Below are positions 1 through 6,808 of a DNA stretch of 13,334 nt, piece after piece. Source of the stretch: UBA2730 sp022793235 (GTDB lineage: Bacteria > Bacillota_I > Bacilli_A > RF39 > UBA660); contig CATJZL010000054.1 of assembly GCA_949745755.1 (NCBI GenBank), forward strand, positions 1-13,334. Direction: 5' to 3'. Made by a program: the position numbers and the translations under genes. The notes beneath the pieces were generated by a model. It was not told the DNA's origin and made no database searches. It saw only the letters and a list, made by a program, of their open reading frames with translations. Within the stretch, counting starts at the first letter, position 1; the number at the start of each line of letters is the position of its first letter.

Positions 1-290
1 AATAAACATTGTACCTATTTGATATGTATATTATGACATAGTCAGTTATACCCAAACATATAAAGGTCAACTATTCATAATATACAAACAACGCATGTAG
101 AGTGTGTATGTGTGTTAAATAGAAGGTTATAATTTAATTTATAAGGTTTCAATCGATTTGTTGATAGGCATTCATTTTTATTTGTTTTTTCTCTTTAAGT
201 GAAAATTTACTAAAACATTATGTAGTGTTTGTAAGAAGATTATTAAAAGATAATTTTATGGAAAGATTGTTTTTATTTTACATATAATAA
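1..290. other. Non-coding upstream region, no gene seen
   Basis: This stretch is very A/T rich and all plus-strand frames are closed by frequent stops. A short open stretch on the minus strand near the left edge has no ribosome binding site or credible start. A TATAAT hexamer lies at 128-133 but nothing at the right distance upstream looks like a -35 box. I see no tRNA, hairpin terminator or array here. It may be the far end of an intergenic region belonging to a gene outside the window. Confidence 0.6.
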
Positions 291-295
291 AAAGA

Positions 296-324
296 TTGAC
301 GAATATTTCTTTTCAGTATATAAT
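296..324 (+). promoter_or_regulatory. Sigma-A type promoter of the marR-ABC exporter operon
   Basis: A -35 box TTGACG (296-301) and a perfect -10 box TATAAT (319-324) are separated by exactly 17 bases. Transcription would start near 331, giving a leader of about 30 bases before the GTG at 362. It is the only strong promoter seen ahead of the three-gene unit. Confidence 0.85.
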
Positions 325-327
325 TTC

Positions 328-347
328 TTTGTTAGGTAGCTAACAAA
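328..347. promoter_or_regulatory. Probable MarR operator, perfect inverted repeat over the transcription start
   Basis: The arms TTTGTTAG and CTAACAAA are perfect inverted complements separated by GTAG. The site begins three bases after the -10 box, so a bound protein would block initiation. MarR-family dimers usually bind palindromes of this size, often with TTAG/CTAA-like half-sites, and usually repress their own operon. The next gene is a MarR homologue, so autoregulation is the simplest reading. No T-tract follows, so it is not a terminator. Confidence 0.75.
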
Positions 348-361
348 AGAGGCGAATTGTT

Positions 362-805
362 GTGTATGATAATGATATTTTATATGAAATAAAAGAAATT
401 GATATGTTAATTATTCGAAAAATATTAAGTGATGCAAAGAAAAATAAAGATCTTCCTTTTTCACCTATTCAAGGTAAAATTATTAATTATTTGGTAGAAA
501 AAAAAGAAAAAATTGTATATCAAAGAGATTTAGAAAAGTTTTTAAGTCTTAGGAGGAGTACTATTTCAGGTATTTTACAAACAATGGAAAAAAATAATTT
601 TATTAAAAGACTTGATGTATTAGAAGATGGTAGAGTTAAAAGAATTGTATTAACTCAAAAAAGTATAGAAGAATATAGTAAGATTAGGCGAAAATGTGCT
701 AAAATACAACAGGATATTGCTAAAGGTATTAAAAAAGAAGATTTAGATATTTTTTTTAAGGTCTCAAAACAAATTAAGAAAAATTTAAAAGAGGAGAGTG
801 ATTAA
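362..805 (+). CDS. MarR-family transcriptional regulator
   Basis: This 147-residue protein has the size and layout of a MarR winged-helix repressor: an N-terminal dimerisation helix, a winged helix-turn-helix at about residues 32-95, and C-terminal helices rich in Lys. The recognition helix lies near the SLRRSTISGILQTME segment, and the wing holds the family-typical D-G-R-x-K-x-x-x-L-T pattern (EDGRVKRIVLTQ). The start is GTG at 362, with AGAGG at 348-352 about nine bases upstream; no in-frame ATG precedes it. Its stop directly abuts the ATG of the first exporter half. It is preceded by its own promoter and a palindromic operator, so it probably represses the operon and is released by a compound the exporter handles. 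The ligand cannot be read from the sequence. Confidence 0.9.
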   Translation: MYDNDILYEIKEIDMLIIRKILSDAKKNKDLPFSPIQGKIINYLVEKKEKIVYQRDLEKFLSLRRSTISGILQTMEKNNFIKRLDVLEDGRVKRIVLTQKSIEEYSKIRRKCAKIQQDIAKGIKKEDLDIFFKVSKQIKKNLKEESD

Positions 806-2572
806 ATGTTTAAACTGATTAAGAATTTTAGTAAAAGGGAATGGTTTTTAGTTCTACTTTGTTTTGTGTTTGTTCTTTTACAAGTATGGTTAGAACTTAA
901 AATGCCTGATTATATGTCTGAGATTACTAAACTTGTACAAACAGAAGGTAGTAAGATGAATGATATTGTAATGAATGGTGGATTTATGCTACTTTGTGCT
1001 TTGGGTAGTTTATTACTTGCTATTGTTGTGAGTTATTTTGTGGCTAATCTTTCGTCTTCTTTTTCGATGAAAGTTCGTGAGAAGTTATTTACAAAAGTAG
1101 AAGATTTGTCTATTCATGAAATTAAGCAATTTAAAACAGACAGTTTGATTACACGTACAACCAATGATATTACACAAGTTGAAATGCTTATTGGAATGGG
1201 TCTTCAGTTGTTAATTAAAGCTCCTATTACTGCTATATGGGCTATTACTAAAATTTTAAATAAAAGTATGGAGTGGAGTATGATTACAGCAGTAGCAGTT
1301 TTAGTTTTGCTTACTGTTATTGGTATATTAATTGTTATTGTTATGCCTAAGTTTAAGGTAGTACAAAAGTTGACAGATAAAATTAATGGTGTTACACGTG
1401 AAAATTTAACAGGTATTCGGGTTGTTCGTGCTTTTAATGCTGAAAAATATCAAGAAGATAAATTTGAGGTGGTGAATAACCAGTTAACGAATCAACAGCT
1501 TTTTAATCAAAAATCTTTTGCTGTTATGTCTCCTATTATGTATCTTGTTATGAATTTTTTAACACTCAGTATTTATTATGTTGGAAGTTATTTAATACAT
1601 GATACTTTGATGGTTTCAAAGATTGGTTTATTTGGCGATATGATTGTTTTTTCAAGTTATGCTATGCAGGTGATTATGTCTTTTTTGATGCTTGCTATGA
1701 TTTTTATGATGGTACCTCGTGCTACTGTGTCTGCTAGTCGTATTAATGAAGTTTTAGAAACAGATATTACTGTAAAAGATGGACATATTGATAGCAATCA
1801 AAAAGAAGAAGTTGGAACAGTTGAATTTCGAAATGTTTCCTTTAAATATCCAGATGCTGAAGAATATTTACTTAAGAATATTTCTTTTAAGGCAAATAGA
1901 GGGGACACGATTGCCTTTATAGGTTCTACTGGTAGTGGAAAATCTACTCTTATTAATCTAGTACCTAGATTTTACGATGCCACAGAAGGAGAAGTACTTG
2001 TAGATGGAATTAATGTTAAGGATTATAAATTAGAATATTTATATAATAAATTAGGTTATGTTCCTCAAAAGGCTGTTATGTTTAATGGAAGTATTTTAGA
2101 TAACGTTACTTATGGTAAGAGTAAAAATGAAAAAACAATTCATACCTTAAAAAAAGCTATTGAAGTTGCTCAAGCTAAAGAATTTGTAGAAAAAATGGAT
2201 GATGGTTATGATTCACATATTGCACAGGGAGGAACAAATATTTCAGGTGGACAGAAACAAAGACTTGCTATTAGTCGTGCTATTGCGAGGGAACCTGAGA
2301 TTTATATTTTTGATGATAGTTTTTCTGCACTTGATTATAAGACAGATGCTGTTCTTCGAGCTGAATTAAAAAAATATACAAAAGATAGTACAAGCTTAAT
2401 TGTTGCTCAAAGAATTGGTACAATTATGAATGCTAATAAAATATTAGTGTTAGACAATGGTGAATGTGTTGGTATGGGAACGCATAAGGAGTTATTAAAG
2501 TCTTGTGATGTTTATAAACAAATTGCATTGTCACAACTTTCAAAGGAGGAGTTAGACCATGAAGGGAAATAG
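806..2572 (+). CDS. ABC exporter half-transporter, degenerate-site subunit
   Basis: This 588-residue protein is a membrane half-transporter with an N-terminal six-helix exporter domain (about residues 10-305) and a C-terminal ATPase domain. Walker A is GSTGSGKST at 373-381 and the signature is ISGGQ at 479-483. Walker B ends in D503-D504, so the catalytic Glu is replaced by Asp. The switch His is replaced by Gln at 535 (AQR). These are the marks of the non-catalytic subunit of heterodimeric type IV exporters such as TM287/288, LmrCD and BmrCD. Its intact signature should complete the active site of the partner encoded next. A GAGGAG site at 791-796 precedes the ATG, and the gene overlaps its downstream neighbour by 14 bases, suggesting coupled translation. 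Drug, peptide or lipid export is likely; the substrate is unknown. Confidence 0.92.
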   Translation: MFKLIKNFSKREWFLVLLCFVFVLLQVWLELKMPDYMSEITKLVQTEGSKMNDIVMNGGFMLLCALGSLLLAIVVSYFVANLSSSFSMKVREKLFTKVEDLSIHEIKQFKTDSLITRTTNDITQVEMLIGMGLQLLIKAPITAIWAITKILNKSMEWSMITAVAVLVLLTVIGILIVIVMPKFKVVQKLTDKINGVTRENLTGIRVVRAFNAEKYQEDKFEVVNNQLTNQQLFNQKSFAVMSPIMYLVMNFLTLSIYYVGSYLIHDTLMVSKIGLFGDMIVFSSYAMQVIMSFLMLAMIFMMVPRATVSASRINEVLETDITVKDGHIDSNQKEEVGTVEFRNVSFKYPDAEEYLLKNISFKANRGDTIAFIGSTGSGKSTLINLVPRFYDATEGEVLVDGINVKDYKLEYLYNKLGYVPQKAVMFNGSILDNVTYGKSKNEKTIHTLKKAIEVAQAKEFVEKMDDGYDSHIAQGGTNISGGQKQRLAISRAIAREPEIYIFDDSFSALDYKTDAVLRAELKKYTKDSTSLIVAQRIGTIMNANKILVLDNGECVGMGTHKELLKSCDVYKQIALSQLSKEELDHEGK

Positions 2573-4871
2573 AAGAGGTGGTCCACCAGGAGCAGGAGTA
2601 GAAAAGGCTAAAGATTTTAAGTCTGCTATTAAGCGTTTAATTAAAGAGCTTCGTTCTTTTAAGATATTGATTGTTGTTGCTTTGTTTCTTGCAGCAATTG
2701 GCTCTATTTTATCTATTTTTACTCCTAATATATTGTCTGATTTGACAGATGAGATTTCCGCTGGACTTGTTATAAGGCAGGATCATTTAGAGGAACTTTC
2801 TAAAAGAATAGGTGCTTCTTTAGAAAAAAATACAATTGTAAGTAAAATGTCTGAGATTATGAATGTGGATTTGTCTAATCAAAATATTAAAAATATTATG
2901 ATGAATAAGGATATTACAGATTCAGATAAAGAGATTTTTCAGGATGTTTTAGAGAGTGTGAATGTTGAAGATATTTCTATGGATATGTTTTCAAAATTGC
3001 CTTCTGGTATTTTGAATTTGCTTTTTTCTGATAGTACCTATAATGGTGTTTTAATTCGTACAGAGGATAAGATACGATTATTAAATATGGAGCAAGATGT
3101 TCGTCGTTTACCAGAAAGTGTTTTAAAGGCTCTTTTGATTGAGATAGAAATTGATCATGTAAAAATATCTGTTGATGATCAAATTGTTTTCTTAAATAAG
3201 ATGGGTACTTTAAAAAAGGATGCTGAAGTAGAAGAGGTTTATGCTATTATAGATGATCTGCCTAAAAGTATAAAAAAAGTTGTTGAACCTTTTATGAATT
3301 TAGATAAAATTAAAGATATAGCGTTATTTCTTGTTCTATTATATGTTTTAAGTGCTCTGTTTACTTATATTGAGTCTATTTCTATGACAACCGTTTCAAA
3401 TCATTTTGCGAAAATTTTAAGAAGAAGAATTTCTAGGAAGATTAATAAGTTGCCACTTAAATACTTTGATAAAAATTCTACAGGAGATATTTTATCTAGA
3501 GTTACAAATGATGTAGATACTTTGGCTCAAACTATGAATCAATCTCTTGCTACACTTGTTAGTGCTATTACTCTTTTTTTAGGTACTATTATTATGATGT
3601 TTCTTACAAATTATTTAATGGCTATTACAGCTATTTTATCTAGTTTGTTTGGTTTTGTTTTTATGTTTATTGTTCTTGGAAAGAGTCAAAAGTATTTTAC
3701 TGCAAAACAGGAAGAACTTGGGCATTTAAATGGACATATTGAAGAGGTTTATTCTGGACTTAATGTTGTTAAGGCTTATAATGGAAAAGAAATAAGTAGT
3801 TTGAAATTTCAAGAATTAAATAAAAAAATGTATGAAGCTAATCGTAAAAGTCAATTTTTATCTAGTCTTATGATGCCTATGATGAATTTTATTGGTAATT
3901 TTGGGTATGTGGCTGTTTGCATTGTTGGAGCTTTACTTACTATGGATAATAAAATCAGTTTTGGTGTGATTGTTGCCTTTATTTCTTATGTTCGCTTGTT
4001 TACATCACCACTAGCTCAGATTGCTCAGGCTTTTACTAATTTACAATCTGCTGCCGCAGCAAGTGAGAGAATCTTTGAATTTATTGATGAAGAAGAAATG
4101 ATAAAAGAAGAAAATAAAAAATATTTAGAAAAAGAAAAAGTAAAAGGTGATATTGAGTTTAAAAATGTAGTTTTTCAATATGATGGAACTGACCATCCTA
4201 CGATCAAAAATTTTACAGCTTCTGCAAAATCAGGTGAGAAAATTGCAATTGTTGGTCCAACGGGTGCTGGAAAAACTACTATGGTGAATTTGCTTATGAA
4301 GTTTTATGAACTTACTGGAGGAGATATCAAAATAGATGGTGTATCTACAAAAGAGTTAACAAGAGAAAATATTCATTCTTTGTTTACAATGGTCTTACAA
4401 GATACATGGCTATTTGATGGTACAATTAAAGAAAATATTGCTTATAATCGAGATCATGTTACAGAGGAACATATAAAAGAGGTTTGCAAAACAGTAGGAC
4501 TTGATCATTTTATACGAACTCTTCCTAATGGTTATGATTCTTATGTTTCAGATAATGATTCTGTGAGTGCAGGACAAAGGCAATTACTTACTATTGCTCG
4601 AGGTATGATAGAAGACGCTCCTTTTCTTATACTTGATGAGGCAACTAGTAATGTTGATACTAGAACAGAGGAACTTGTACAGAAAGCTATGGATAAACTT
4701 ATGGAGGGAAGAACTTCTTTTATCATAGCACATCGTCTTTCTACTATTAAAAATGCTGATTTAATACTAGTTATGAAGGATGGAAATATTATCGAACAAG
4801 GAAGTCATGATGAACTTATTGAGAAAAAAGGTTTTTATGCTGATCTTTATAATTCACAATTTCAGAGTTAG
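2559..4871 (+). CDS. ABC exporter half-transporter, catalytic subunit with large extracytoplasmic insertion
   Basis: This 770-residue protein is the partner of the preceding half-transporter. Its ATPase domain has Walker A GPTGAGKTT at 566-574, Walker B ending in D693-E694 with the catalytic Glu present, and the switch His at 725 (AHR). Its signature is VSAGQ at 669-673, with Ala in place of the first Gly; this off-consensus motif would face the degenerate site of the partner. The first membrane helix lies at about 34-57 and the next only at about 252-275. The intervening 190 or so residues are hydrophilic and probably form an extracytoplasmic domain, which explains the length relative to the usual 580-600. 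AAGGAGGAG upstream gives a strong ribosome site. The N-terminus is short, basic and Gly/Pro rich. Confidence 0.92.
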   Translation: MKGNRRGGPPGAGVEKAKDFKSAIKRLIKELRSFKILIVVALFLAAIGSILSIFTPNILSDLTDEISAGLVIRQDHLEELSKRIGASLEKNTIVSKMSEIMNVDLSNQNIKNIMMNKDITDSDKEIFQDVLESVNVEDISMDMFSKLPSGILNLLFSDSTYNGVLIRTEDKIRLLNMEQDVRRLPESVLKALLIEIEIDHVKISVDDQIVFLNKMGTLKKDAEVEEVYAIIDDLPKSIKKVVEPFMNLDKIKDIALFLVLLYVLSALFTYIESISMTTVSNHFAKILRRRISRKINKLPLKYFDKNSTGDILSRVTNDVDTLAQTMNQSLATLVSAITLFLGTIIMMFLTNYLMAITAILSSLFGFVFMFIVLGKSQKYFTAKQEELGHLNGHIEEVYSGLNVVKAYNGKEISSLKFQELNKKMYEANRKSQFLSSLMMPMMNFIGNFGYVAVCIVGALLTMDNKISFGVIVAFISYVRLFTSPLAQIAQAFTNLQSAAAASERIFEFIDEEEMIKEENKKYLEKEKVKGDIEFKNVVFQYDGTDHPTIKNFTASAKSGEKIAIVGPTGAGKTTMVNLLMKFYELTGGDIKIDGVSTKELTRENIHSLFTMVLQDTWLFDGTIKENIAYNRDHVTEEHIKEVCKTVGLDHFIRTLPNGYDSYVSDNDSVSAGQRQLLTIARGMIEDAPFLILDEATSNVDTRTEELVQKAMDKLMEGRTSFIIAHRLSTIKNADLILVMKDGNIIEQGSHDELIEKKGFYADLYNSQFQS

Positions 4872-4888
4872 AGTAGTCTAACTTTTTT
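4866..4888 (+). terminator. Rho-independent terminator of the ABC exporter operon
   Basis: The arms AGTTAGA (4866-4872) and TCTAACT (4877-4883) pair perfectly around a GTAG loop and run straight into six T residues (4883-4888). The stop codon of the second exporter gene lies inside the left arm. Confidence 0.85.
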
Positions 4889-4932
4889 GTTATTAAAATT
4901 TGTTGTTCAGATATGATCTAAACTCTAAATTT

Positions 4933-4947
4933 ATAAGATAATCTTAT
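4933..4947. repeat. Short perfect inverted repeat ahead of the ATPase gene
   Basis: ATAAGAT and ATCTTAT flank a single A. The position between the exporter terminator and the next gene fits an operator, but no convincing promoter could be placed around it (TATACT at 4945-4950 lacks a -35 partner) and the sequence is A/T rich, so it could be chance. Confidence 0.3.
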
Positions 4948-5014
4948 ACTTTCATTTTTTTATTTCTTTTTTCATTTCTTTATGTTATATTTAAATAGTA
5001 CTGGAGGTTGTAGT

Positions 5015-6001
5015 ATGCATATGTTTTTGAGTAATGAGGAAACTTTGGATTGTTTTTTAGTAAAAAAGCCACTGGAGGCTATGAGTCAGGAAATAGAGAA
5101 GGATATTTCGTCAAAAATTTTGCTTGGGGGAGGTCGTCTTACAGGTAAAAGTAGTATTTTACAGTATTTAGGAAAGAAAAATAAATGGACTGATCATCAA
5201 TTTATTTATATGAAATTTGATCCTTCTGATTGTGGACGATTGGCAAGAGATCCACAACTTAATTTTTCTTTATATCAATGTCATTATGAAATTCAATTTT
5301 GTAACAGATTATTAAGTTATATCGAGGAGTATTATAGATTTTCTTTTCCTCAACTTTATGGGGATTTAATTTTTTCTGTAGAAGAATTATCTCGTCAATT
5401 TTTTGATTATTTAGAAAAGTGTTCTTCTCTTGAAAATATTCCTTTTACTTATTCTTCTATTGCTCCTTTTATTGTTCGTCGAATACGTGAAGATATTTCT
5501 CCTGTATCTTTGTCTTTAATTATTGATCGCTTTGATTGGATAAATAATGGAAATATTTTTGCACAAGAGGTTTTAAGCAAATATTTTCCATTATTTGATA
5601 AAGTTGTTGTTACTACAGATGATAGAGATATTTTGGACTTTAATAGACAAAAAAGATTAGCTCAATGTGGTTATTCTTATATAGAGTCTACATATGGTAT
5701 GAATATAGATGTAGTTAAAGAGATGATTTTTAAAAGAGTTAATTATTGTAATCATAACTTAAATTTAGGAGAAAAGCCTTTTCCAGTAGAAAAGGTATTA
5801 GATGATACCTATTCTTCTTTAATCAATATTGCAGATGGAAATTTATTTATTATTTTAAAAAGTATATCTGATATGATTGATGGATGGCAGTATGATACAG
5901 ATTTTTCTATAAAAGAATTTTGTGAAAAAAGAGGTACTCGAGAAGTACAAAAAAGAAAAGAGTTGGAAAGAGGTTTTTTCCCTAAGCAATTTTATTTATA
6001 G
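5015..6001 (+). CDS. P-loop ATPase of unknown role (AAA/STAND-like)
   Basis: I do not recognise this gene as a named family. The start is placed at ATG 5015 because TGGAGG lies at 5002-5007, seven bases upstream; an in-frame ATG at 4982 has no ribosome site. The resulting 328-residue protein has a Walker A of the GxxxxGKS type (G39-G40-R-L-T-G44-K45-S46). A hydrophobic strand ending in Asp (SLSLIIDRFD, D171) serves as likely Walker B, and a strand VVVTTDD near residue 200 resembles sensor 1. This order fits AAA or STAND type ATPases that act as switches or loaders. No membrane segment or DNA-binding domain is evident, and the C-terminus is basic. It stands alone between the exporter terminator and yceD, on the same strand as both. 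Whether it is co-transcribed with yceD-rpmF is open, as only about 60 bases separate them. Confidence 0.75.
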   Translation: MHMFLSNEETLDCFLVKKPLEAMSQEIEKDISSKILLGGGRLTGKSSILQYLGKKNKWTDHQFIYMKFDPSDCGRLARDPQLNFSLYQCHYEIQFCNRLLSYIEEYYRFSFPQLYGDLIFSVEELSRQFFDYLEKCSSLENIPFTYSSIAPFIVRRIREDISPVSLSLIIDRFDWINNGNIFAQEVLSKYFPLFDKVVVTTDDRDILDFNRQKRLAQCGYSYIESTYGMNIDVVKEMIFKRVNYCNHNLNLGEKPFPVEKVLDDTYSSLINIADGNLFIILKSISDMIDGWQYDTDFSIKEFCEKRGTREVQKRKELERGFFPKQFYL

Positions 6002-6060
6002 AATTGTCTTTTTTGCTATTTTGTTTTAAATATTATTAAGAAAAGTAGGTGAGAATTCTT

Positions 6061-6531
6061 ATGAAACAAATAGATTTATCTTTATTACATAGTAATTCTG
6101 TAGAACAAATAAAAATAGATGAAGATGTTATTTTTCCTTTTGAATTTTATGAAAATACAGATATTAAAGGTTTTCATTTTGTTCATGTAAGTGGAGATAT
6201 TCAAAGAAGTACAGATGAAGATGATACGCTTGATCTTGCAGTATCAGGAGAGATGATTTTGCTTGATGCGATTAGTTTAGAAGAAGTTCCTTATCCTTTT
6301 TCTTTTAAAATAGAGGGTAGTATGAAAGAAATTTTGGGAAATTGTCCAAATACTCTTGCTATTTTAGAACTTTTGTGGGAAAATATTGTACTAGAGGTTC
6401 CCATTAGGTTTACAAAAGTGGAAGATTTTAGTAAATTTCATGGTGATGGATGGAAATTAGTGAGTGAGGATGATAATTCTCATGAAAATAACCCTTTTAG
6501 TGAAATATTAAAAGAGTTTGGAGAGGAGTGA
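6061..6531 (+). CDS. yceD: YceD / DUF177 family protein
   Basis: This is a 156-residue acidic protein of the DUF177 (YceD, YlbN) family, which lies directly upstream of rpmF across bacteria and has been linked to 23S rRNA or large-subunit biogenesis. The family-typical stretch follows the pattern V-S-G-E-M ... D ... S-L-E-E-V-P-Y-P-F (residues about 60-80), with an acidic C-terminus. The classical Cys-x-R-Cys motif is absent, as in several low-GC lineages. I chose ATG 6061 because AGGTGAG lies at 6047-6053; a GTG at 6049 is itself part of that ribosome site. The gene ends in TGA, showing TGA is a stop here. Its last bases hold the GAGAGGAG ribosome site of rpmF, four bases before that start, so translation is probably coupled. 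Identification rests on both sequence and gene order. Confidence 0.85.
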   Translation: MKQIDLSLLHSNSVEQIKIDEDVIFPFEFYENTDIKGFHFVHVSGDIQRSTDEDDTLDLAVSGEMILLDAISLEEVPYPFSFKIEGSMKEILGNCPNTLAILELLWENIVLEVPIRFTKVEDFSKFHGDGWKLVSEDDNSHENNPFSEILKEFGEE

Positions 6532-6535
6532 TAAA

Positions 6536-6760
6536 ATGATGACTTTAGACATTCAATTATTTGCTGTACCATTCCGTAAGGTTTCTAAAACAAGAAAAAG
6601 AATGAGAAGAGCACATAATGCTATGGTAAAACCAGGAGTTTGTACATGTCCAAATTGTGGAGAGGTAATAAAACCTCATAGAGTATGTTCTGCTTGTGGT
6701 ACCTATAAAGGAAAGACAGAAGTAGTTTTAAAAGAAGAAAATCAAGAAGAAGTTGCTTAA
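6536..6760 (+). CDS. rpmF: Ribosomal protein L32 with an L27-leader-like N-terminal extension
   Basis: This 74-residue protein contains the L32 core: VP-x-R-K-x-S-K-T-R-K-R-M-R-R (residues 11-25) and a zinc ribbon with C38-x2-C41 and C51-x2-C54, so it is the zinc-binding form. Bacterial L32 normally begins Met-Ala-Val-Pro. Here the Ala-Val-Pro is preceded by nine residues (MMTLDIQLF), giving the pattern L-D-I-Q-L-F-A. That matches the leader of Firmicute ribosomal protein L27 (for example L-x-L-x-L-Q-F-F-A), which the cysteine protease Prp removes after the Ala. The extension is not a start-calling artefact: GAGAGGAG sits at 6521-6528 before ATG 6536, an adjacent ATG at 6539 keeps the motif, and no start codon occurs between the extension and the core. 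The C-terminus has an acidic tail (KEENQEEVA). Confidence 0.93.
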   Translation: MMTLDIQLFAVPFRKVSKTRKRMRRAHNAMVKPGVCTCPNCGEVIKPHRVCSACGTYKGKTEVVLKEENQEEVA

Positions 6761-6775
6761 GGCTTCTTTTTTTTT
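6747..6775 (+). terminator. Probable terminator after rpmF
   Basis: AAGAAG (6747-6752) pairs with CTTCTT (6763-6768) around a ten-base loop, followed by nine consecutive T residues (6767-6775). The stem is short and overlaps the last codons of rpmF, so termination may be partial. Some read-through into addB is plausible, as I cannot place a good promoter in the 33 bases before addB. Confidence 0.6.
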
Positions 6776-6808
6776 ATTATTAATGTTATTCTAATAGTAG
6801 GTGATATT

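Noticed and set aside
4982..5014. Upstream ATG for the ATPase gene
   Set aside because: No ribosome site precedes 4982, while TGGAGG is placed correctly for 5015.
6049..6060. GTG start for the yceD gene
   Set aside because: The GTG is part of the AGGTGAG ribosome site that serves ATG 6061.
6518..6535. TTG start for rpmF
   Set aside because: It lies inside the GAGAGGAG ribosome site and yceD; ATG 6536 is correctly spaced.
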